Below, in pieces: positions 7,703 through 17,345 of a stretch of DNA of 64,000 nt. Under the pieces are notes generated by a model. The model searched no databases. It saw nothing but the letters and a program-made list of their open reading frames with translations, and was not told the origin of the DNA. Location of the stretch: positions 46,498 through 110,497 of the forward strand of contig NZ_JZKH01000016.1 in assembly GCF_000961885.1 (NCBI RefSeq), in the 5' to 3' direction. Position 1 is the first letter of the stretch, and each line of letters begins with the position of its first letter. A program made the translations under genes and the position numbers. Origin of the DNA: Streptomyces rubellomurinus (lineage in GTDB: Bacteria > Actinomycetota > Actinomycetes > Streptomycetales > Streptomycetaceae).

Positions 7703-9907
7703 TCACAGCTCGTGGCCGAGGCCGGCCGCCAGCGACTTCAGCAGGTCGTAGGCCGCCTCCGGGATCACCGTGCCGGGCGGGAAGACCGCGGCCGCGCCCG
7801 CCTCGTACAGGGCGTCGAAGTCCTGCGGCGGGATGACGCCGCCGACCACGATGGTGATGTCCTCGCGGCCCGCCTCGGCGAGCTCGGCGCGCAGCGCGGG
7901 CACCAGGGTGAGGTGTCCGGCGGCCAGCGAGGAGACGCCGACGATGTGCACGTCCGCCTCGACGGCCTGCCGGGCGACCTCGGCCGGGGTCTGGAACAGC
8001 GGGCCGACGTCGACGGTGAAGCCGAGGTCGGCGAAGGCGGTGGCGATCACCTTCTGGCCGCGGTCGTGGCCGTCCTGGCCCATCTTGGCGACCAGGATGC
8101 GCGGGCGGCGGCCCTCGGCCTGCTCGAACCGCTCGACCAGGTCGCGGGTGCGCTGGAGGGGGACGGAGGGTCCCGCTTCGTCTCGGTACACACCGGAAAT
8201 GGTACGGATCTGGCCGGAGTGGCGGCCGTACACCTTTTCGAGGGCGTCCGAGATCTCGCCGACGGTGGCCTTCGCCCGGGCCGCGTTGACGGCCAGGTGC
8301 AGCAGGTTGCCGTCCAGCGAGCCGCCGCGCTGCGGGCCGGCCTCGGCGGCGCGGGTCAGCGCGTGCAGGGCGTCCTGGCACGCGGCCTCGTCGCGCTCCG
8401 CGCGCAGCCGGCGCAGCTTCTCGATCTGCCGGGCGCGCACCGAGGAGTTGTCGACCTTGAGCACGTCGATCTGCTCGTCGCTCTCCACCCGGTACTTGTT
8501 GACGCCGATCACCGGCTGGCGGCCGGAGTCGATCCGCGCCTGGGTGCGGGCGGCCGCCTCCTCGACGCGCATCTTCGGGATGCCCGCGTCGATGGCCTTG
8601 GCCATGCCGCCGGCCGCCTCGACCTCCTGGATGTGCTGCCAGGCGCGGGCCGCGAGGTCGTTGGTCAGCTTCTCGACGTACGCCGAGCCGCCCCACGGGT
8701 CGATGACCCGGCAGGTGCCCGACTCCTGCTGCAGCAGCAGCTGGGTGTTGCGGGCGATGCGGGCGGAGAAGTCGGTGGGCAGCGCCAGCGCCTCGTCGAG
8801 CGCGTTGGTGTGCAGCGACTGGGTGTGGCCCTGGGTCGCGGCCATCGCCTCCACGCAGGTGCGGGTGACGTTGTTGAACACGTCCTGCGCGGTCAGCGAC
8901 CAGCCGGAAGTCTGCGAATGGGTGCGCAGCGACAGGGACTTGGGGTTCTTCGGGTCGAACTGCTTGACCAGCTTGGCCCACAGCAGGCGGGCCGCGCGCA
9001 GCTTGGCGACCTCCATGAAGAAGTTCATGCCGATCGCCCAGAAGAACGACAGCCGCGGCGCGAAGGCGTCCACGTCCAGGCCCACGTCCAGGCCCGCGCG
9101 CAGGTACTCCACCCCGTCCGCCAGGGTGTAGGCCAGCTCCAGGTCGGCCGTCGCGCCGGCCTCCTGGATGTGGTAGCCGGAGATGGAGATCGAGTTGTAC
9201 CGGGGCATCTTCTGCGAGGTGTACGCGAAGATGTCCGAGATGATCCGCATCGACGGCTGCGGCGGGTAGATGTAGGTGTTGCGGACCATGAACTCCTTGA
9301 GGATGTCGTTCTGGATGGTCCCCGCCAGCTTCTCCGGCGGCACCCCCTGCTCCTCGGCCGCGACGATGTACAGCGCCAGGACGGGCAGCACCGCGCCGTT
9401 CATGGTCATCGACACCGACATCCGGTCCAGCGGGATGCCGTCGAACAGCTGGCGCATGTCGTAGATCGAGTCGATGGCGACGCCCGCCATGCCGACGTCG
9501 CCGGTGACGCGCGGGTGGTCGCTGTCGTAGCCGCGGTGGGTCGGCAGGTCGAAGGCGACCGACAGGCCCTTCTGGCCGGCCGCGAGGTTGCGGCGGTAGA
9601 AGGCGTTGGACTCCTCGGCGGTGGAGAAGCCCGCGTACTGGCGGACGGTCCACGGCTGGTTGACGTACATGGTCGGGTACGGCCCGCGCAGGTACGGGGC
9701 GACGCCGGGGTAGGTCTCCAGGAAGTCCAGGCCGGCCAGGTCGGCGGGCGTGTACAGCGGCTTGACACCGATGCCCTCGGGGGTCTCCCAGACCTGCTCG
9801 TCGGCGTCCTTGCCGGTGGACTCGCGCCAGGCGGCCCGCCACTGGGCCTCGGTGACGTCCGAGGGGGCGTCGCCGGTCAGCCCGATTCCGGTGAAGTCGG
9901 GGATCAT
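7703..9907 (-). CDS. mutB: Methylmalonyl-CoA mutase large (catalytic) subunit
   Basis: 734 residues. It interconverts (R)-methylmalonyl-CoA and succinyl-CoA using adenosylcobalamin, linking propionate, odd-chain lipid and branched amino-acid breakdown to the TCA cycle and supplying polyketide extender units. The N-terminal barrel shows [25 protein letters not shown] and [24 protein letters not shown]; the C-terminal B12-binding domain has DGHDRG (D612, H614, G617), with H614 as lower axial cobalt ligand. The ATG at 9907 overlaps the mutA stop as ATGA, the usual translational coupling of the two subunits. The frame continues upstream over mutA only as a shadow. Confidence 0.97.
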   Translation of the reverse strand: MIPDFTGIGLTGDAPSDVTEAQWRAAWRESTGKDADEQVWETPEGIGVKPLYTPADLAGLDFLETYPGVAPYLRGPYPTMYVNQPWTVRQYAGFSTAEESNAFYRRNLAAGQKGLSVAFDLPTHRGYDSDHPRVTGDVGMAGVAIDSIYDMRQLFDGIPLDRMSVSMTMNGAVLPVLALYIVAAEEQGVPPEKLAGTIQNDILKEFMVRNTYIYPPQPSMRIISDIFAYTSQKMPRYNSISISGYHIQEAGATADLELAYTLADGVEYLRAGLDVGLDVDAFAPRLSFFWAIGMNFFMEVAKLRAARLLWAKLVKQFDPKNPKSLSLRTHSQTSGWSLTAQDVFNNVTRTCVEAMAATQGHTQSLHTNALDEALALPTDFSARIARNTQLLLQQESGTCRVIDPWGGSAYVEKLTNDLAARAWQHIQEVEAAGGMAKAIDAGIPKMRVEEAAARTQARIDSGRQPVIGVNKYRVESDEQIDVLKVDNSSVRARQIEKLRRLRAERDEAACQDALHALTRAAEAGPQRGGSLDGNLLHLAVNAARAKATVGEISDALEKVYGRHSGQIRTISGVYRDEAGPSVPLQRTRDLVERFEQAEGRRPRILVAKMGQDGHDRGQKVIATAFADLGFTVDVGPLFQTPAEVARQAVEADVHIVGVSSLAAGHLTLVPALRAELAEAGREDITIVVGGVIPPQDFDALYEAGAAAVFPPGTVIPEAAYDLLKSLAAGLGHEL

Positions 9908-11811
9908 CGCGCCACCTCGGTGTCGTCGGCGTTCTCGTCGGCGCCGTCCGCGCCGGTGATCTGGTCGAGCAGGGAGCCGAGGACGGCGACGGCGTCGCCG
10001 CCCGCGAAGATGAACTCGTCCACCCCTGCGGGGACTTCGCCGAGCCGGCCGGCCAGCAGGACGCGCCGCGCGCCGGCCGCCTTCAGCGCCTCGGCGATCG
10101 ACGCGGCGTGCTCGCCGTACAGGGCGTCGCTGGAGCACAGGCAGGCGACGGTCGCGCCGGACTCCCGGAACGCCGCGGCGAACGCGGCCGGGTCGGTGCC
10201 CTCGGCGGCGACGGTCGCGATGCCGCCGGCCTGGAACAGGTTGGCCGCGAAGGTGGTGCGCGCGGTGTGCGCGGCGGCGGTGCCGATCGAGGCGAGGAAC
10301 AGCTTGGGCCGTTCGCCCGTCGCCGCGAGGACGGCGTCCGAGCGGTCGCGCAGCGCCTCGTACGCCTCGGCCCGGCGCACCCGCGGCAGCCCGCCGCCGA
10401 GCCCGGCCGGGGCCGGCTCGCGGAGCAGCGGCTGCTCGTCCAGGTGCGGGAACTCGCTGACGCCGGTGACGGGTTCGCGCCGCTTGGCGAGCTTCACGGA
10501 CCGCTCGGCCCAGGTCGCGGCGATCCGCTCGCCGACCAACCCGGAGGCCAGCGCGGCCTGTTGGCCGCCGGCCCGCTCGATCTCCTGGAACCAGGCCCAG
10601 CCGGCCCGCGCCAGCTCCTCGCTCAACTGCTCGACGTACCAGGAGCCGCCGGCCGGGTCGATCACCCGGGCCAGGTGCGACTCCTCCAGCAGCACCGACT
10701 GGGTGTTGCGGGCGATCCGGCGGGCGAAGGCGTCGGGGAGGCCGAGCGCGGAGTCGAACGGCAGCACGGTGACGGCGTCGGCGCCGCCGACCCCGGCGGC
10801 GAGGCAGGCCACCGTGGTGCGCAGCATGTTCACCCACGGGTCGCGGGCGGTCATCATCACCTGGGAGGTGACGGCGTGCTGACGCTGCGCCGAGGCCTCC
10901 GGGGAGGCGCCCGACACCTCGGCGACGCGGGCCCAGAGGCGGCGCGCGGCACGGAACTTGGCGATCGTCAGGAACTGGTCGGCGTCCGCCGCGTAGCGGA
11001 ACTCCAGCTGGCCGAGGGCGGCGTCCACCGACAGCCCGGCGGCGGTCAGCGCGCGCAGGTAGGCGACGCCGGTGGCCAGCGAGCAGCCCAACTCCTGGGC
11101 GGGGGAGGCGCCGGCCTCGTGGTACGGCAGCGCGTCGACGGTGAGGGCGCGCAGCTGCGGGTACTCGGCGGTGCAGCGGGCGGCGAGTTCGACGGCTGCG
11201 GCGAGCAGCGTGTCGGTGCGGTCGGTGTCGCCGGTGCGGGCCTGCAGGCCCAGTGGGTCGGCGCCGAGGTTGCCTGCGGCGGAGGCGGGGGAGACCGCGC
11301 GCTCCTCGTAGAGCTTGAACAACCGCTGGGCGGCGTCGGCGAATTCGGGTCCGGCGTCGAGGGTGACGGCGGCGAGGTCCAGGTACACCCCGGTGAGCGC
11401 CTCGGGCAGCGCGGCGACGGGCAGGCCGTCCCCGCCGAGCTCCAGCCAGAGCGAGGAGACGCCGTGCTCCAGGTCGGCCAGGACGGCTTCGTTGGTGCGG
11501 GCGCGGTCCGGGTCGTTGTGGCGCTGGCGGACGTCCCACCCGGTGGCGGCGGACCCCTGGGGGCGGCCGCCACGGACGAACGGCGGGAAGCCGGGCAGTC
11601 CCGGTTCGGCCGCGGTGTCCTCGGCGGTGTACAGCGGGCGGGCGCGCAGGCCGTCCGGCAGGGTCGTGCTGAGTGCCTGCTCGGCGGCGGCGCCGTCCTC
11701 GGGTTGGGCGCCGGACTTGCGCAGCACACCCTGGACGAGCTGCTGCCACTGCTCACGATGCGCGGCCGGGAATTCGGCGGCGAGGGGGAGCCCTTCGGGC
11801 GGGACCTTCAT
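9904..11811 (-). CDS. mutA: Methylmalonyl-CoA mutase small subunit
   Basis: 635 residues, homologous to MutB over the whole length but serving as the non-catalytic partner of the heterodimer. The barrel domain is recognisable ([40 protein letters not shown]). The C-terminal flavodoxin-like domain ([23 protein letters not shown]) lacks the DxHxxG cobalamin motif, as expected of small subunits. I take the ATG at 11811 because the product then begins like known MutA; 48 further in-frame codons extend to 11955 without family similarity. First gene of mutA-mutB-meaB, divergent from the NlpC/P60 gene. Confidence 0.95.
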   Translation of the reverse strand: MKVPPEGLPLAAEFPAAHREQWQQLVQGVLRKSGAQPEDGAAAEQALSTTLPDGLRARPLYTAEDTAAEPGLPGFPPFVRGGRPQGSAATGWDVRQRHNDPDRARTNEAVLADLEHGVSSLWLELGGDGLPVAALPEALTGVYLDLAAVTLDAGPEFADAAQRLFKLYEERAVSPASAAGNLGADPLGLQARTGDTDRTDTLLAAAVELAARCTAEYPQLRALTVDALPYHEAGASPAQELGCSLATGVAYLRALTAAGLSVDAALGQLEFRYAADADQFLTIAKFRAARRLWARVAEVSGASPEASAQRQHAVTSQVMMTARDPWVNMLRTTVACLAAGVGGADAVTVLPFDSALGLPDAFARRIARNTQSVLLEESHLARVIDPAGGSWYVEQLSEELARAGWAWFQEIERAGGQQAALASGLVGERIAATWAERSVKLAKRREPVTGVSEFPHLDEQPLLREPAPAGLGGGLPRVRRAEAYEALRDRSDAVLAATGERPKLFLASIGTAAAHTARTTFAANLFQAGGIATVAAEGTDPAAFAAAFRESGATVACLCSSDALYGEHAASIAEALKAAGARRVLLAGRLGEVPAGVDEFIFAGGDAVAVLGSLLDQITGADGADENADDTEVAR

Positions 11812-12085
11812 GTGCGCAGGGTAGCGAACGCGTGTGGCGGGTTTGGAGGGGAACCCCGTGTGACCTTGCCCTCGCCACTTTCCCGGCCCGAGGTGTATCC
11901 GGCGGAACTGCCGCCCGTCGCGGGCAGCGGTCGGGCGTGGGCGAACGGGTGACACCCGAGGTCAACGGCAGTGCCACCGCGCGGGATCGGTCGTCGACGC
12001 AGGATCGGACGCGGGGCGGGGCAGGTCTGGACCAGGTCTGGACCGAGCCCGGATCGATCCCGGACCGGGCCCGGATCGAGGGGGA
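11812..12085. other. Repeat-rich intergenic region between mutA and NlpC/P60 gene
   Basis: The 404-bp gap between divergent genes holds an exact 11-bp tandem repeat CAGGTCTGGAC (12022-12032, 12033-12043), two copies of CCCGGATCGA (12048-12057, 12070-12079) and the palindrome GGATCGATCC (12051-12060), all just upstream of the promoter at 12086. No coding sequence is supported. I looked for the c-di-AMP (ydaO) riboswitch found before many actinomycete cell-wall hydrolase genes and do not see its conserved core. Confidence 0.6.
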
Positions 12086-12113
12086 TTGCGGAACCCCGCC
12101 ACCCATCTATTAA
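12086..12113 (+). promoter_or_regulatory. Promoter of the NlpC/P60 gene
   Basis: TTGCGG (12086-12091), 16-base spacer, TATTAA (12108-12113), in an AT-richer patch of the gap. It would give a leader of about 95 bases before the ATG at 12216. Confidence 0.5.
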
Positions 12114-12215
12114 GTTACTTCGAAGAAGGTGGGTCGGGGACGTCCTCCCCCCGTGCGTCTCCGCCCGCCTTCGTCGTGCCCCGTCATGCCCCGTTCCGCG
12201 AAGGAGCCCGCCGCC

Positions 12216-13292
12216 ATGGGAAAGCGCCGCAAGCCCAGCACCCCGAGCCGGGCCCGCCTGGCGGTCCTCACCACGGCCGTGGCCGGCGGCGCCGTGCTCG
12301 CCGCCGGCACCGCCCACGCCGAGCCCGCGCCCAGCCTCGCCACCGTCAAGGAGCAGGTGGACAAGCTCAACGAGGAGGCCGAGCAGGCGATCGAGCGCTT
12401 CAACGGCTTCCAGGAGAAGCAGCGCAAGCTCCAGGGCGAGGCCAACCAGATCCAGGAGAAGGTCGTCCGCGGCCAGGCCGCGATGAACGAACTGCGCACC
12501 CGGCTCGGCGCGGTGGCCGCCGACCAGTACCGCAGCAACGGCATCGACCCGTCCGTCCAGCTGATGCTCGACTCCGACCCGGCCTCCTACCTGGAGCGCG
12601 CCTCGGCGCAGAACCAGGCGGCCGGCAGTCAGGCCGCCCTGCTCAAGGAGGCCCAGGGCGAACAGCGCAAGCTCGACCAGGACCGCGCCGAGGCCACCCG
12701 CACGCTCGCCGAACTCGAAACGGTCGGCGGGCAGTTGGCGGGGGAGAAGCAGCAGGTCCAGGGCAAGCTCGCGCAGGCCCAGGCGCTGCTCAACAAGCTC
12801 AGCGCCGAGGAGCGCGCCAAGATCAACGCCCAGGAGTCCGCCGACAAGGCCCGGGCCGCCGCCAAGCAGGCCGGCGACGCCGACCGCGCCTCCCGCTCCA
12901 CCCAGCGCACCGACCTCAACGCCCCGCCGCCGCCCGCCGCGAGCGGCCGCGCCGCCACCATCGTCCAGTTCGCCTACGCGCAGCTCGGCAAGCCCTACGA
13001 GTGGAGCGCCACCGGCCCCAACAGCTTCGACTGCTCCGGCCTCACCGGTGCCGCCTACCGCGCCGCGGGCGTCAAGCTCTCCCGGATGTCCCAGGACCAG
13101 TGGAACGACGGCCCCCGCGTCGCCCGCTCCGACCTCCAGGCCGGTGACCTGGTCTTCTTCTACGGCGACATCCACCACGTCGGCATCTACATCGGCGACG
13201 GCAAGATGATCCACGCGCCCCGCACCGGCAAGAACGTCGAGGTCCTCCCCATCGACTCCATGCCCTACGTCGGCGCCGTCCGCCCGGCCTGA
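12216..13292 (+). CDS. Secreted NlpC/P60 peptidoglycan endopeptidase with coiled coil
   Basis: 358 residues. Residues 1-35 are a signal peptide (basic KRRKPSTPSRAR, hydrophobic core, cleavage after AHA). Residues 40-225 are heptad-rich coiled coil, as in RipA/CwlO-type hydrolases, probably an autoinhibitory or FtsX-binding arm. A proline linker (236-241) leads to the NlpC/P60 domain at 245-358 with catalytic C273 (FDCSGLT), H321 (HHVGIYIG) and H333. It should cut the D-Glu-mDAP bond of stem peptides outside the cell during growth or division. AAGGAG nine bases before the ATG at 12216 decides the start over an upstream in-frame ATG at 12129. Confidence 0.92.
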   Translation: MGKRRKPSTPSRARLAVLTTAVAGGAVLAAGTAHAEPAPSLATVKEQVDKLNEEAEQAIERFNGFQEKQRKLQGEANQIQEKVVRGQAAMNELRTRLGAVAADQYRSNGIDPSVQLMLDSDPASYLERASAQNQAAGSQAALLKEAQGEQRKLDQDRAEATRTLAELETVGGQLAGEKQQVQGKLAQAQALLNKLSAEERAKINAQESADKARAAAKQAGDADRASRSTQRTDLNAPPPPAASGRAATIVQFAYAQLGKPYEWSATGPNSFDCSGLTGAAYRAAGVKLSRMSQDQWNDGPRVARSDLQAGDLVFFYGDIHHVGIYIGDGKMIHAPRTGKNVEVLPIDSMPYVGAVRPA

Positions 13293-13314
13293 ACCAGCGC
13301 GGCCCGCCCGGGCG

Positions 13315-13644
13315 TCAGTCGACGATCAGCAGGCTGGCGCCGTCCGGCGCGCTGGAGCGGTGGGCCTCGGCGTCGTCGGCCACCTGGTAGCTGCCGCCCG
13401 CGCCGGTGACCACCACGCGGCCGTCGTCGAGCGTGGTGACGAGCTCGCCCGCCAGGACGTACAGCACGTGACCCTTGCGGCACCAGTGGTCCGCGACGTA
13501 CCCCGGGCTGTAGTCCACCCGGCGGACCCGGACCTCGCCGAACTGCCGCACCCGGCTGGTCACCTCGCCGGCCTCGCCGGGCTTGCGCTCCTCGTCGACC
13601 TGGCTCCAGTCGGTGGCGGTGAAGGGAAAGCCGCTGAGATTCAT
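13315..13644 (-). CDS. Small cupin-fold protein (DHCW-type)
   Basis: 109 residues forming one cupin barrel: ADHWCRKGHVLYVLAGELVTTL covers the first cupin motif region and ADDAEAHRSSAPDGASLLIVD the second. D/H residues near 71-75 and the H in EAHRSS are candidate metal ligands, but the classical HxH pair is not obvious. The protein is probably a small metal-dependent isomerase or a ligand-binding protein; nothing here fixes the substrate. It stands alone between the convergent NlpC/P60 gene (22 bases away) and the quinone oxidoreductase on its own strand, 47 bases upstream. Confidence 0.8.
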   Translation of the reverse strand: MNLSGFPFTATDWSQVDEERKPGEAGEVTSRVRQFGEVRVRRVDYSPGYVADHWCRKGHVLYVLAGELVTTLDDGRVVVTGAGGSYQVADDAEAHRSSAPDGASLLIVD

Positions 13645-13691
13645 GCGGTCACCCTACTCCCGGAAGGCCCGGGCGAGTTGGGCTCCGAGAG

Positions 13692-14645
13692 TCAGTCCGT
13701 GACGGACAGGACGATCTTCCCGGTGGTGCGGCCCAGCTCGCCCAGGCGGTGGGCGTCGGCGGCCCGCTCCAGCGGCAGGACGGTGTCGACCAGCACCCGC
13801 AGCCGGCCCGACCCGACCAGGCGGGAGATCTCGCGCAGGCCCTGCTGGTCCGGTTCGACCAGCACGAAGACGGCACGGACCCCCGCGGCCTCCGCCTCCG
13901 CGAGCGGAAAGGCCTCGGTCGGCGGCTCGATGGAGACGAGCGTGCCGCCGGGGCGCAGGGAGCGCAGCGAACGGGCCCAGCTGGGGCCGCCGATCGGGTC
14001 CAGCACGACGTCCACGCCCTGCACGGCCTCGGCGACGTCGACCGTCCGGTAGTCGACGGTCTCGTCCGCGCCGAGCTCGCGCAGCAGCCCGTGCTTGGCG
14101 CCGCTCGCCGTGCCGATCACGTACGCGCCGCGGGCCTTGGCGATCTGGACGGCCAGGTGGCCGACCCCGCCCGCGGCGGCGTGGACGAGGACGCGCTGCC
14201 CGGGGCGCACGTCGGCGGTGTCCACCAGCGCCTGCCAGGCGGTGAGCGCGGCGAGCGGCAGCCCGGCCGCCTCGACGTGGCTCAGGCCCTCCGGGCGGGG
14301 CGCGAAGTGCCGGGCGGGGGCCGTGACGTACTCGGCGTAGCCGCCCGCCGGGTGCGGGAAGCGGGGCATCCCGTACACCTCGTCGCCGGGGCGGTGGATC
14401 GCCACGCCGGGGCCGACCGCCTCGACCACGCCGGAGACGTCCCAGCCGAGGGTGAACGGGGGCGTGGCGCCGTTGGCGAAGACGCCGCGCGAACGGGTCT
14501 TCCAGTCCGCCGGGTTGACCCCGGCGGCGTGCACCCGGACCAGGACCTCGCCCCGGCCCGGCTCGGGGCGGGCCGCGTCCACGAGCCGGAGGACCTCGGG
14601 GCCTCCGGCGGTGTCCTGCGAGATCGCGCGCATGGTGTCGGGCAT
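13692..14645 (-). CDS. Zinc-free NADPH:quinone oxidoreductase (MDR family)
   Basis: 317 residues of the medium-chain dehydrogenase/reductase superfamily, quinone-oxidoreductase branch. GroES-like N-domain (VRVHAAGVNPADWKTRSRG, GWDVSGVVEAVGPGV) and Rossmann domain with the NADPH-binding AAAGGVGHLAVQIAKARGA. The cysteines that bind catalytic and structural zinc in alcohol dehydrogenases are absent, as in QOR. It likely reduces quinones or enones in the cytosol. It is divergent from the GlxA-type regulator at 14762 (116-bp gap), which may control it. Confidence 0.88.
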   Translation of the reverse strand: MPDTMRAISQDTAGGPEVLRLVDAARPEPGRGEVLVRVHAAGVNPADWKTRSRGVFANGATPPFTLGWDVSGVVEAVGPGVAIHRPGDEVYGMPRFPHPAGGYAEYVTAPARHFAPRPEGLSHVEAAGLPLAALTAWQALVDTADVRPGQRVLVHAAAGGVGHLAVQIAKARGAYVIGTASGAKHGLLRELGADETVDYRTVDVAEAVQGVDVVLDPIGGPSWARSLRSLRPGGTLVSIEPPTEAFPLAEAEAAGVRAVFVLVEPDQQGLREISRLVGSGRLRVLVDTVLPLERAADAHRLGELGRTTGKIVLSVTD

Positions 14646-14761
14646 GTCGTCCTCCTCCGGGGGGGGGCGGCCCGGTCGGTCGATCGGGCACGTCGTCAGA
14701 GTGCCGGTGCGCGCGGGCCCCTGGTGGTGGCGGGACGGCCAGGTGGTGAAAGGATCCGGCC

Positions 14762-15721
14762 ATGCACCACGTCGGCGTACTCGCCCTGGACGGCGTCTTC
14801 CCGTTCGAGCTCGGCATCCCGGCCCGGATCTTCGGCGCCGCCCGGGACGAGGCCGGCGCCCCGCTCTACACCGTCACCACCTGCGGCCTGGACGGCGGAC
14901 CGGTCCGCAGCGCCGCCGACTTCGACCTCGCGGTCTCCCGGGACGCCGGGCTGCTCGCCGCCGTCGACACCGTCGTCATCCCGCCCTCGGACTCCCTCGG
15001 CGACATCCGCGAGCACGGCACCCTGCCCGAGGCCCTGCGCGCCGCGCTGGCCGGGATCCGGCCCGGCACCCGCATCGTGGGCATCTGCACGGCGAGCTAC
15101 GTGCTGGCCGCCGCCGGCCTGCTCGACGGGCGCCGCGCCACCACCCACTGGCGGGAGGCCGACCGGCTGCAGCGGATGTCCACCACCGCCCGGATCGACC
15201 CGGACGTCCTGTTCGTCGACGACGGCGACGTCCTCACCTCGGCCGGGGTCGCCGCCGGGATCGACCTGTGCCTCCACCTGGTCCGGCGGGACCACGGCAG
15301 CCGGGTCGCCAACGAGGTGGCCCGCTCCTGCATCGTCCCGCCCTGGCGGGAGGGCGGCCAGGCCCAGTACATCCGCCGCCCCGTCCCCGAGCCCTCCGCC
15401 ACCGGCACCGCCGTCACCCAGGCCTGGGCCCTGGACCGGCTCGCCGAACCGCTGTCGGTCGCCGACCTCGCCGCCCACGCCCACACCAGCGTGCGCAGCT
15501 TCGCCCGCCGCTTCCGCGAGGAGACCGGCACCACCCCCGCCCAGTGGCTCACCGGCCAGCGCCTCGACCTCGCCCGGCACTACCTGGAGACGACGGACTG
15601 GCCCGTCCCGCTGGTCGCCCAGCGCTCCGGGCTCGGCACCGGCGCCTCGCTGCGCAAACACCTGCACGATGCCACCGGCGTGAGCCCCCAGGCCTACCGG
15701 AAGACCTTCGGCCCGAGCTGA
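14762..15721 (+). CDS. GlxA-type AraC regulator with DJ-1/PfpI domain
   Basis: 319 residues. Residues 1-190 are a DJ-1/PfpI amidase-like domain with the nucleophile-elbow cysteine C109 (VGICTASYVLAAAGLLDGRRAT). Residues 215-318 carry the paired AraC helix-turn-helix motifs (SVADLAAHAHTSVRSFARRFREETG and VPLVAQRSGLGTGASLRKHLHDATG, ending SPQAYRKTF). Members regulate catabolic and stress genes; the first domain senses a ligand rather than acting as a protease. Its divergent partner, the quinone oxidoreductase, is the likeliest target. ATG at 14762 follows AAAGGA at eight bases. Confidence 0.92.
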   Translation: MHHVGVLALDGVFPFELGIPARIFGAARDEAGAPLYTVTTCGLDGGPVRSAADFDLAVSRDAGLLAAVDTVVIPPSDSLGDIREHGTLPEALRAALAGIRPGTRIVGICTASYVLAAAGLLDGRRATTHWREADRLQRMSTTARIDPDVLFVDDGDVLTSAGVAAGIDLCLHLVRRDHGSRVANEVARSCIVPPWREGGQAQYIRRPVPEPSATGTAVTQAWALDRLAEPLSVADLAAHAHTSVRSFARRFREETGTTPAQWLTGQRLDLARHYLETTDWPVPLVAQRSGLGTGASLRKHLHDATGVSPQAYRKTFGPS

Positions 15722-15771
15722 GACCGGGCCGGGCCCGACCGGCTCGGCCAGGCCCGCCGTCGCGCCCGCGC

Positions 15772-15806
15772 GGAGCAGGAGGTCGGACCGGCCGACTTCC
15801 TGCTCC
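15772..15806. terminator. Bidirectional terminator between glxA-type and M56 genes
   Basis: GGAGCAGGAGGTCGG (15772-15786) pairs with CCGACTTCCTGCTCC (15792-15806), 15 pairs with one G-T wobble and a five-base loop, 50 bases after the AraC-family stop and 100 bases beyond the convergent M56 stop. The rest of the 185-bp gap shows nothing. Confidence 0.7.
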
Positions 15807-15906
15807 TCTCAGCTGCCGTCCGAGCCCGGTACGGCGATCACGGCCCACACGATCCACAGCACGGTCCTGGCGAGCCGGGCCCCCGAGGAAGCCCCGGAGA
15901 CAGGCC

Positions 15907-16815
15907 TCAGTACGGCTGCGGCGCGCAGGCCAGCAGGTACGGCAGCACGGGCAGTGCCGACACGGCGACCCAGGAGGCGAGTCGGCGCCGCCGCCCGCCG
16001 CCCGGCCGGGCCAGCCGGCGGACCCGGGCCAGCACCCCGGTGGCGGCCGCCGCGAGCGACCCTTCCGGGCCCGCGCCGGAGGCCAACGCGCAGAGCGCGG
16101 AGGCGAGTTCGCCCCGCGAGACCTCCGCCAGCGCGGCGTCGTCCGCCGCCATCTCCAGCAGCAGCGCCACCTCCGCGCGCCCGACCCGGGCGAGCGGCAG
16201 CGGCCCGAGCAGCAGCGCGAAGGTGTCGGCGGGCAGCCGGAACAGGTGGTGGCGGCCGCGGATGTGCCCGTGTTCGTGGGCGACGGCGGCGGCGAGCTGC
16301 CGCTCGTCCAGCAGCCGCAGCGCGCCGCGCGACAGCACGACGCGGGAGCGGCGGCCGGGGAGGCAGTAGACGGTCGGGCGGGCGTGGTCGAGCACGAGCG
16401 CGCCCCAGCGCCGGTCCCGTACGGCGACCAGGTCGAGCAGCGCCCGGTGCCGCCGCCGGGCCCGGCCGGTCCGGAGGCCGACCGCGCCGATCGCGGCGGC
16501 GAGCGCCGTGCCGGCGGCGGCCAGCTGCCACCAGTCGTGGGTGTGCGGCAGGACCGGCCCGGTGGGCGCGGCGCGGGGGAGCAGGAGCCCGGCCAGGCCG
16601 ACCAGCCCGGCCGGCTCGTGCGCGAAGGGCTCGACGGCGTGGTGGACGGTGAGCAGCACGGCGACGGTGAAGGAGGCCATCAGCGACAGCCACAGCGCCG
16701 CGCCGAGCACCGGCCGGGCCTGCAGCCGGGCCTGGATCCGGGGGGAGCGTGCGAGGCGCCGGGGCAGCAGGACGCCGGTGAGCGCCAGGTAGAGGCCCAG
16801 CAGCGCGAGCGTCAC
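15907..16815 (-). CDS. M56-family membrane metallopeptidase (BlaR1/HtpX-like)
   Basis: 302 residues. Membrane segments near 3-20, 38-58, 68-82, 97-115 and at the C terminus (SWVAVSALPVLPYLLACAP) frame a zinc protease domain with HEHGH (H180, E181, H184) and a downstream MAADDAAL that would carry the third ligand. BlaR1-type relatives cleave BlaI-type repressors after sensing a cell-wall signal; this one lacks an extracytoplasmic penicillin-binding domain. The GTG start at 16815 overlaps the BlaI stop as GTGA, so the pair is translationally coupled, a layout repeated many times in Streptomyces. Confidence 0.88.
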   Translation of the reverse strand: MTLALLGLYLALTGVLLPRRLARSPRIQARLQARPVLGAALWLSLMASFTVAVLLTVHHAVEPFAHEPAGLVGLAGLLLPRAAPTGPVLPHTHDWWQLAAAGTALAAAIGAVGLRTGRARRRHRALLDLVAVRDRRWGALVLDHARPTVYCLPGRRSRVVLSRGALRLLDERQLAAAVAHEHGHIRGRHHLFRLPADTFALLLGPLPLARVGRAEVALLLEMAADDAALAEVSRGELASALCALASGAGPEGSLAAAATGVLARVRRLARPGGGRRRRLASWVAVSALPVLPYLLACAPQPY

Positions 16816-17198
16816 TCCTCGTCCCGGGCCTTCACCTGGGCGAGTGCGCTGTCGAGGGCGGCGCGCAGCGCGGAGGCCTCGTCGCCGCTCATCCCGTCGA
16901 CGAAGTGCAGCAGCGCGCCGGCCCGGTCGGGGGTGGTCTCCAGCGCCTGGTGCATCAGCTGGGCGGTGTACGCCTCGCGGGAGCAGGTCGGCTCGTACAC
17001 CCAGGCGCGGCCGACCTTGTCGCGGCGCAGCCAGCCCTTGGTGTGCAGGATGTCGGCGACGGTGGTGACGGTGGTGTACGCGACGGGCCGGTGCCGCTGG
17101 AGGTCGTCGACGACCTCGCGGACGGTGGCCGGGCGGCCCCAGCCCCAGAGCCGGTCCATGATCTCGGCCTCCAGCTCGCCGAACCCGCGCAGTACCAC
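16812..17198 (-). CDS. BlaI/MecI/CopY-family repressor
   Basis: 128 residues: winged helix FGELEAEIMDRLWGWGRPATVREVVDDL with TTVTTVADILHTKGWLRRDK as recognition region, then a dimerisation tail. Family members are dimeric repressors removed by proteolysis by the linked M56 protease. I choose GTG 17198 (AGGGAG five bases upstream, product begins like BlaI) over GTG 17225. The gene is 56 bases downstream of a strong terminator, so it has its own promoter in a very short gap; autoregulation is expected from the family. Confidence 0.85.
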   Translation of the reverse strand: MVLRGFGELEAEIMDRLWGWGRPATVREVVDDLQRHRPVAYTTVTTVADILHTKGWLRRDKVGRAWVYEPTCSREAYTAQLMHQALETTPDRAGALLHFVDGMSGDEASALRAALDSALAQVKARDEE

Positions 17199-17253
17199 CC
17201 TGTCTCCCTCGCCGGCCGCGGGCACCCGGCCGCCCGCGGAACCCGCCCATGGT

Positions 17254-17313
17254 ACGGCCCGCGCCGGGTGCCCGCCCCCGTCTCCGAGGGGGTGGGCACC
17301 CGGCGCGGGCCGT
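17254..17313 (-). terminator. Large terminator of the ABC/FtsX operon
   Basis: Perfect 20-bp stem, arms 17254-17273 and 17294-17313, with an inner CCCCC/GGGGG hairpin in the 20-base loop. It lies 32 bases after the FtsX-like stop and insulates the blaI-M56 pair. No T-tract follows. Confidence 0.8.
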
Positions 17314-17345
17314 GGCAGCGGGGGTTTACCGGACAGGCGGGGGTT

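Noticed and set aside
7679..10882. Plus-strand ORF of over 1,000 codons across mutB and mutA
   Set aside because: Opposite frame of two well-recognised genes; low-complexity translation typical of very high GC.
11812..12215. c-di-AMP (ydaO) riboswitch upstream of NlpC/P60
   Set aside because: GGGTGACACCCG looked suggestive, but the remaining conserved ydaO blocks are missing.
15809..15906. Short hydrophobic ORF tail (VLWIVWAVIAVPG) between terminator and M56 gene
   Set aside because: No start codon or ribosome site in the short region, so not called.
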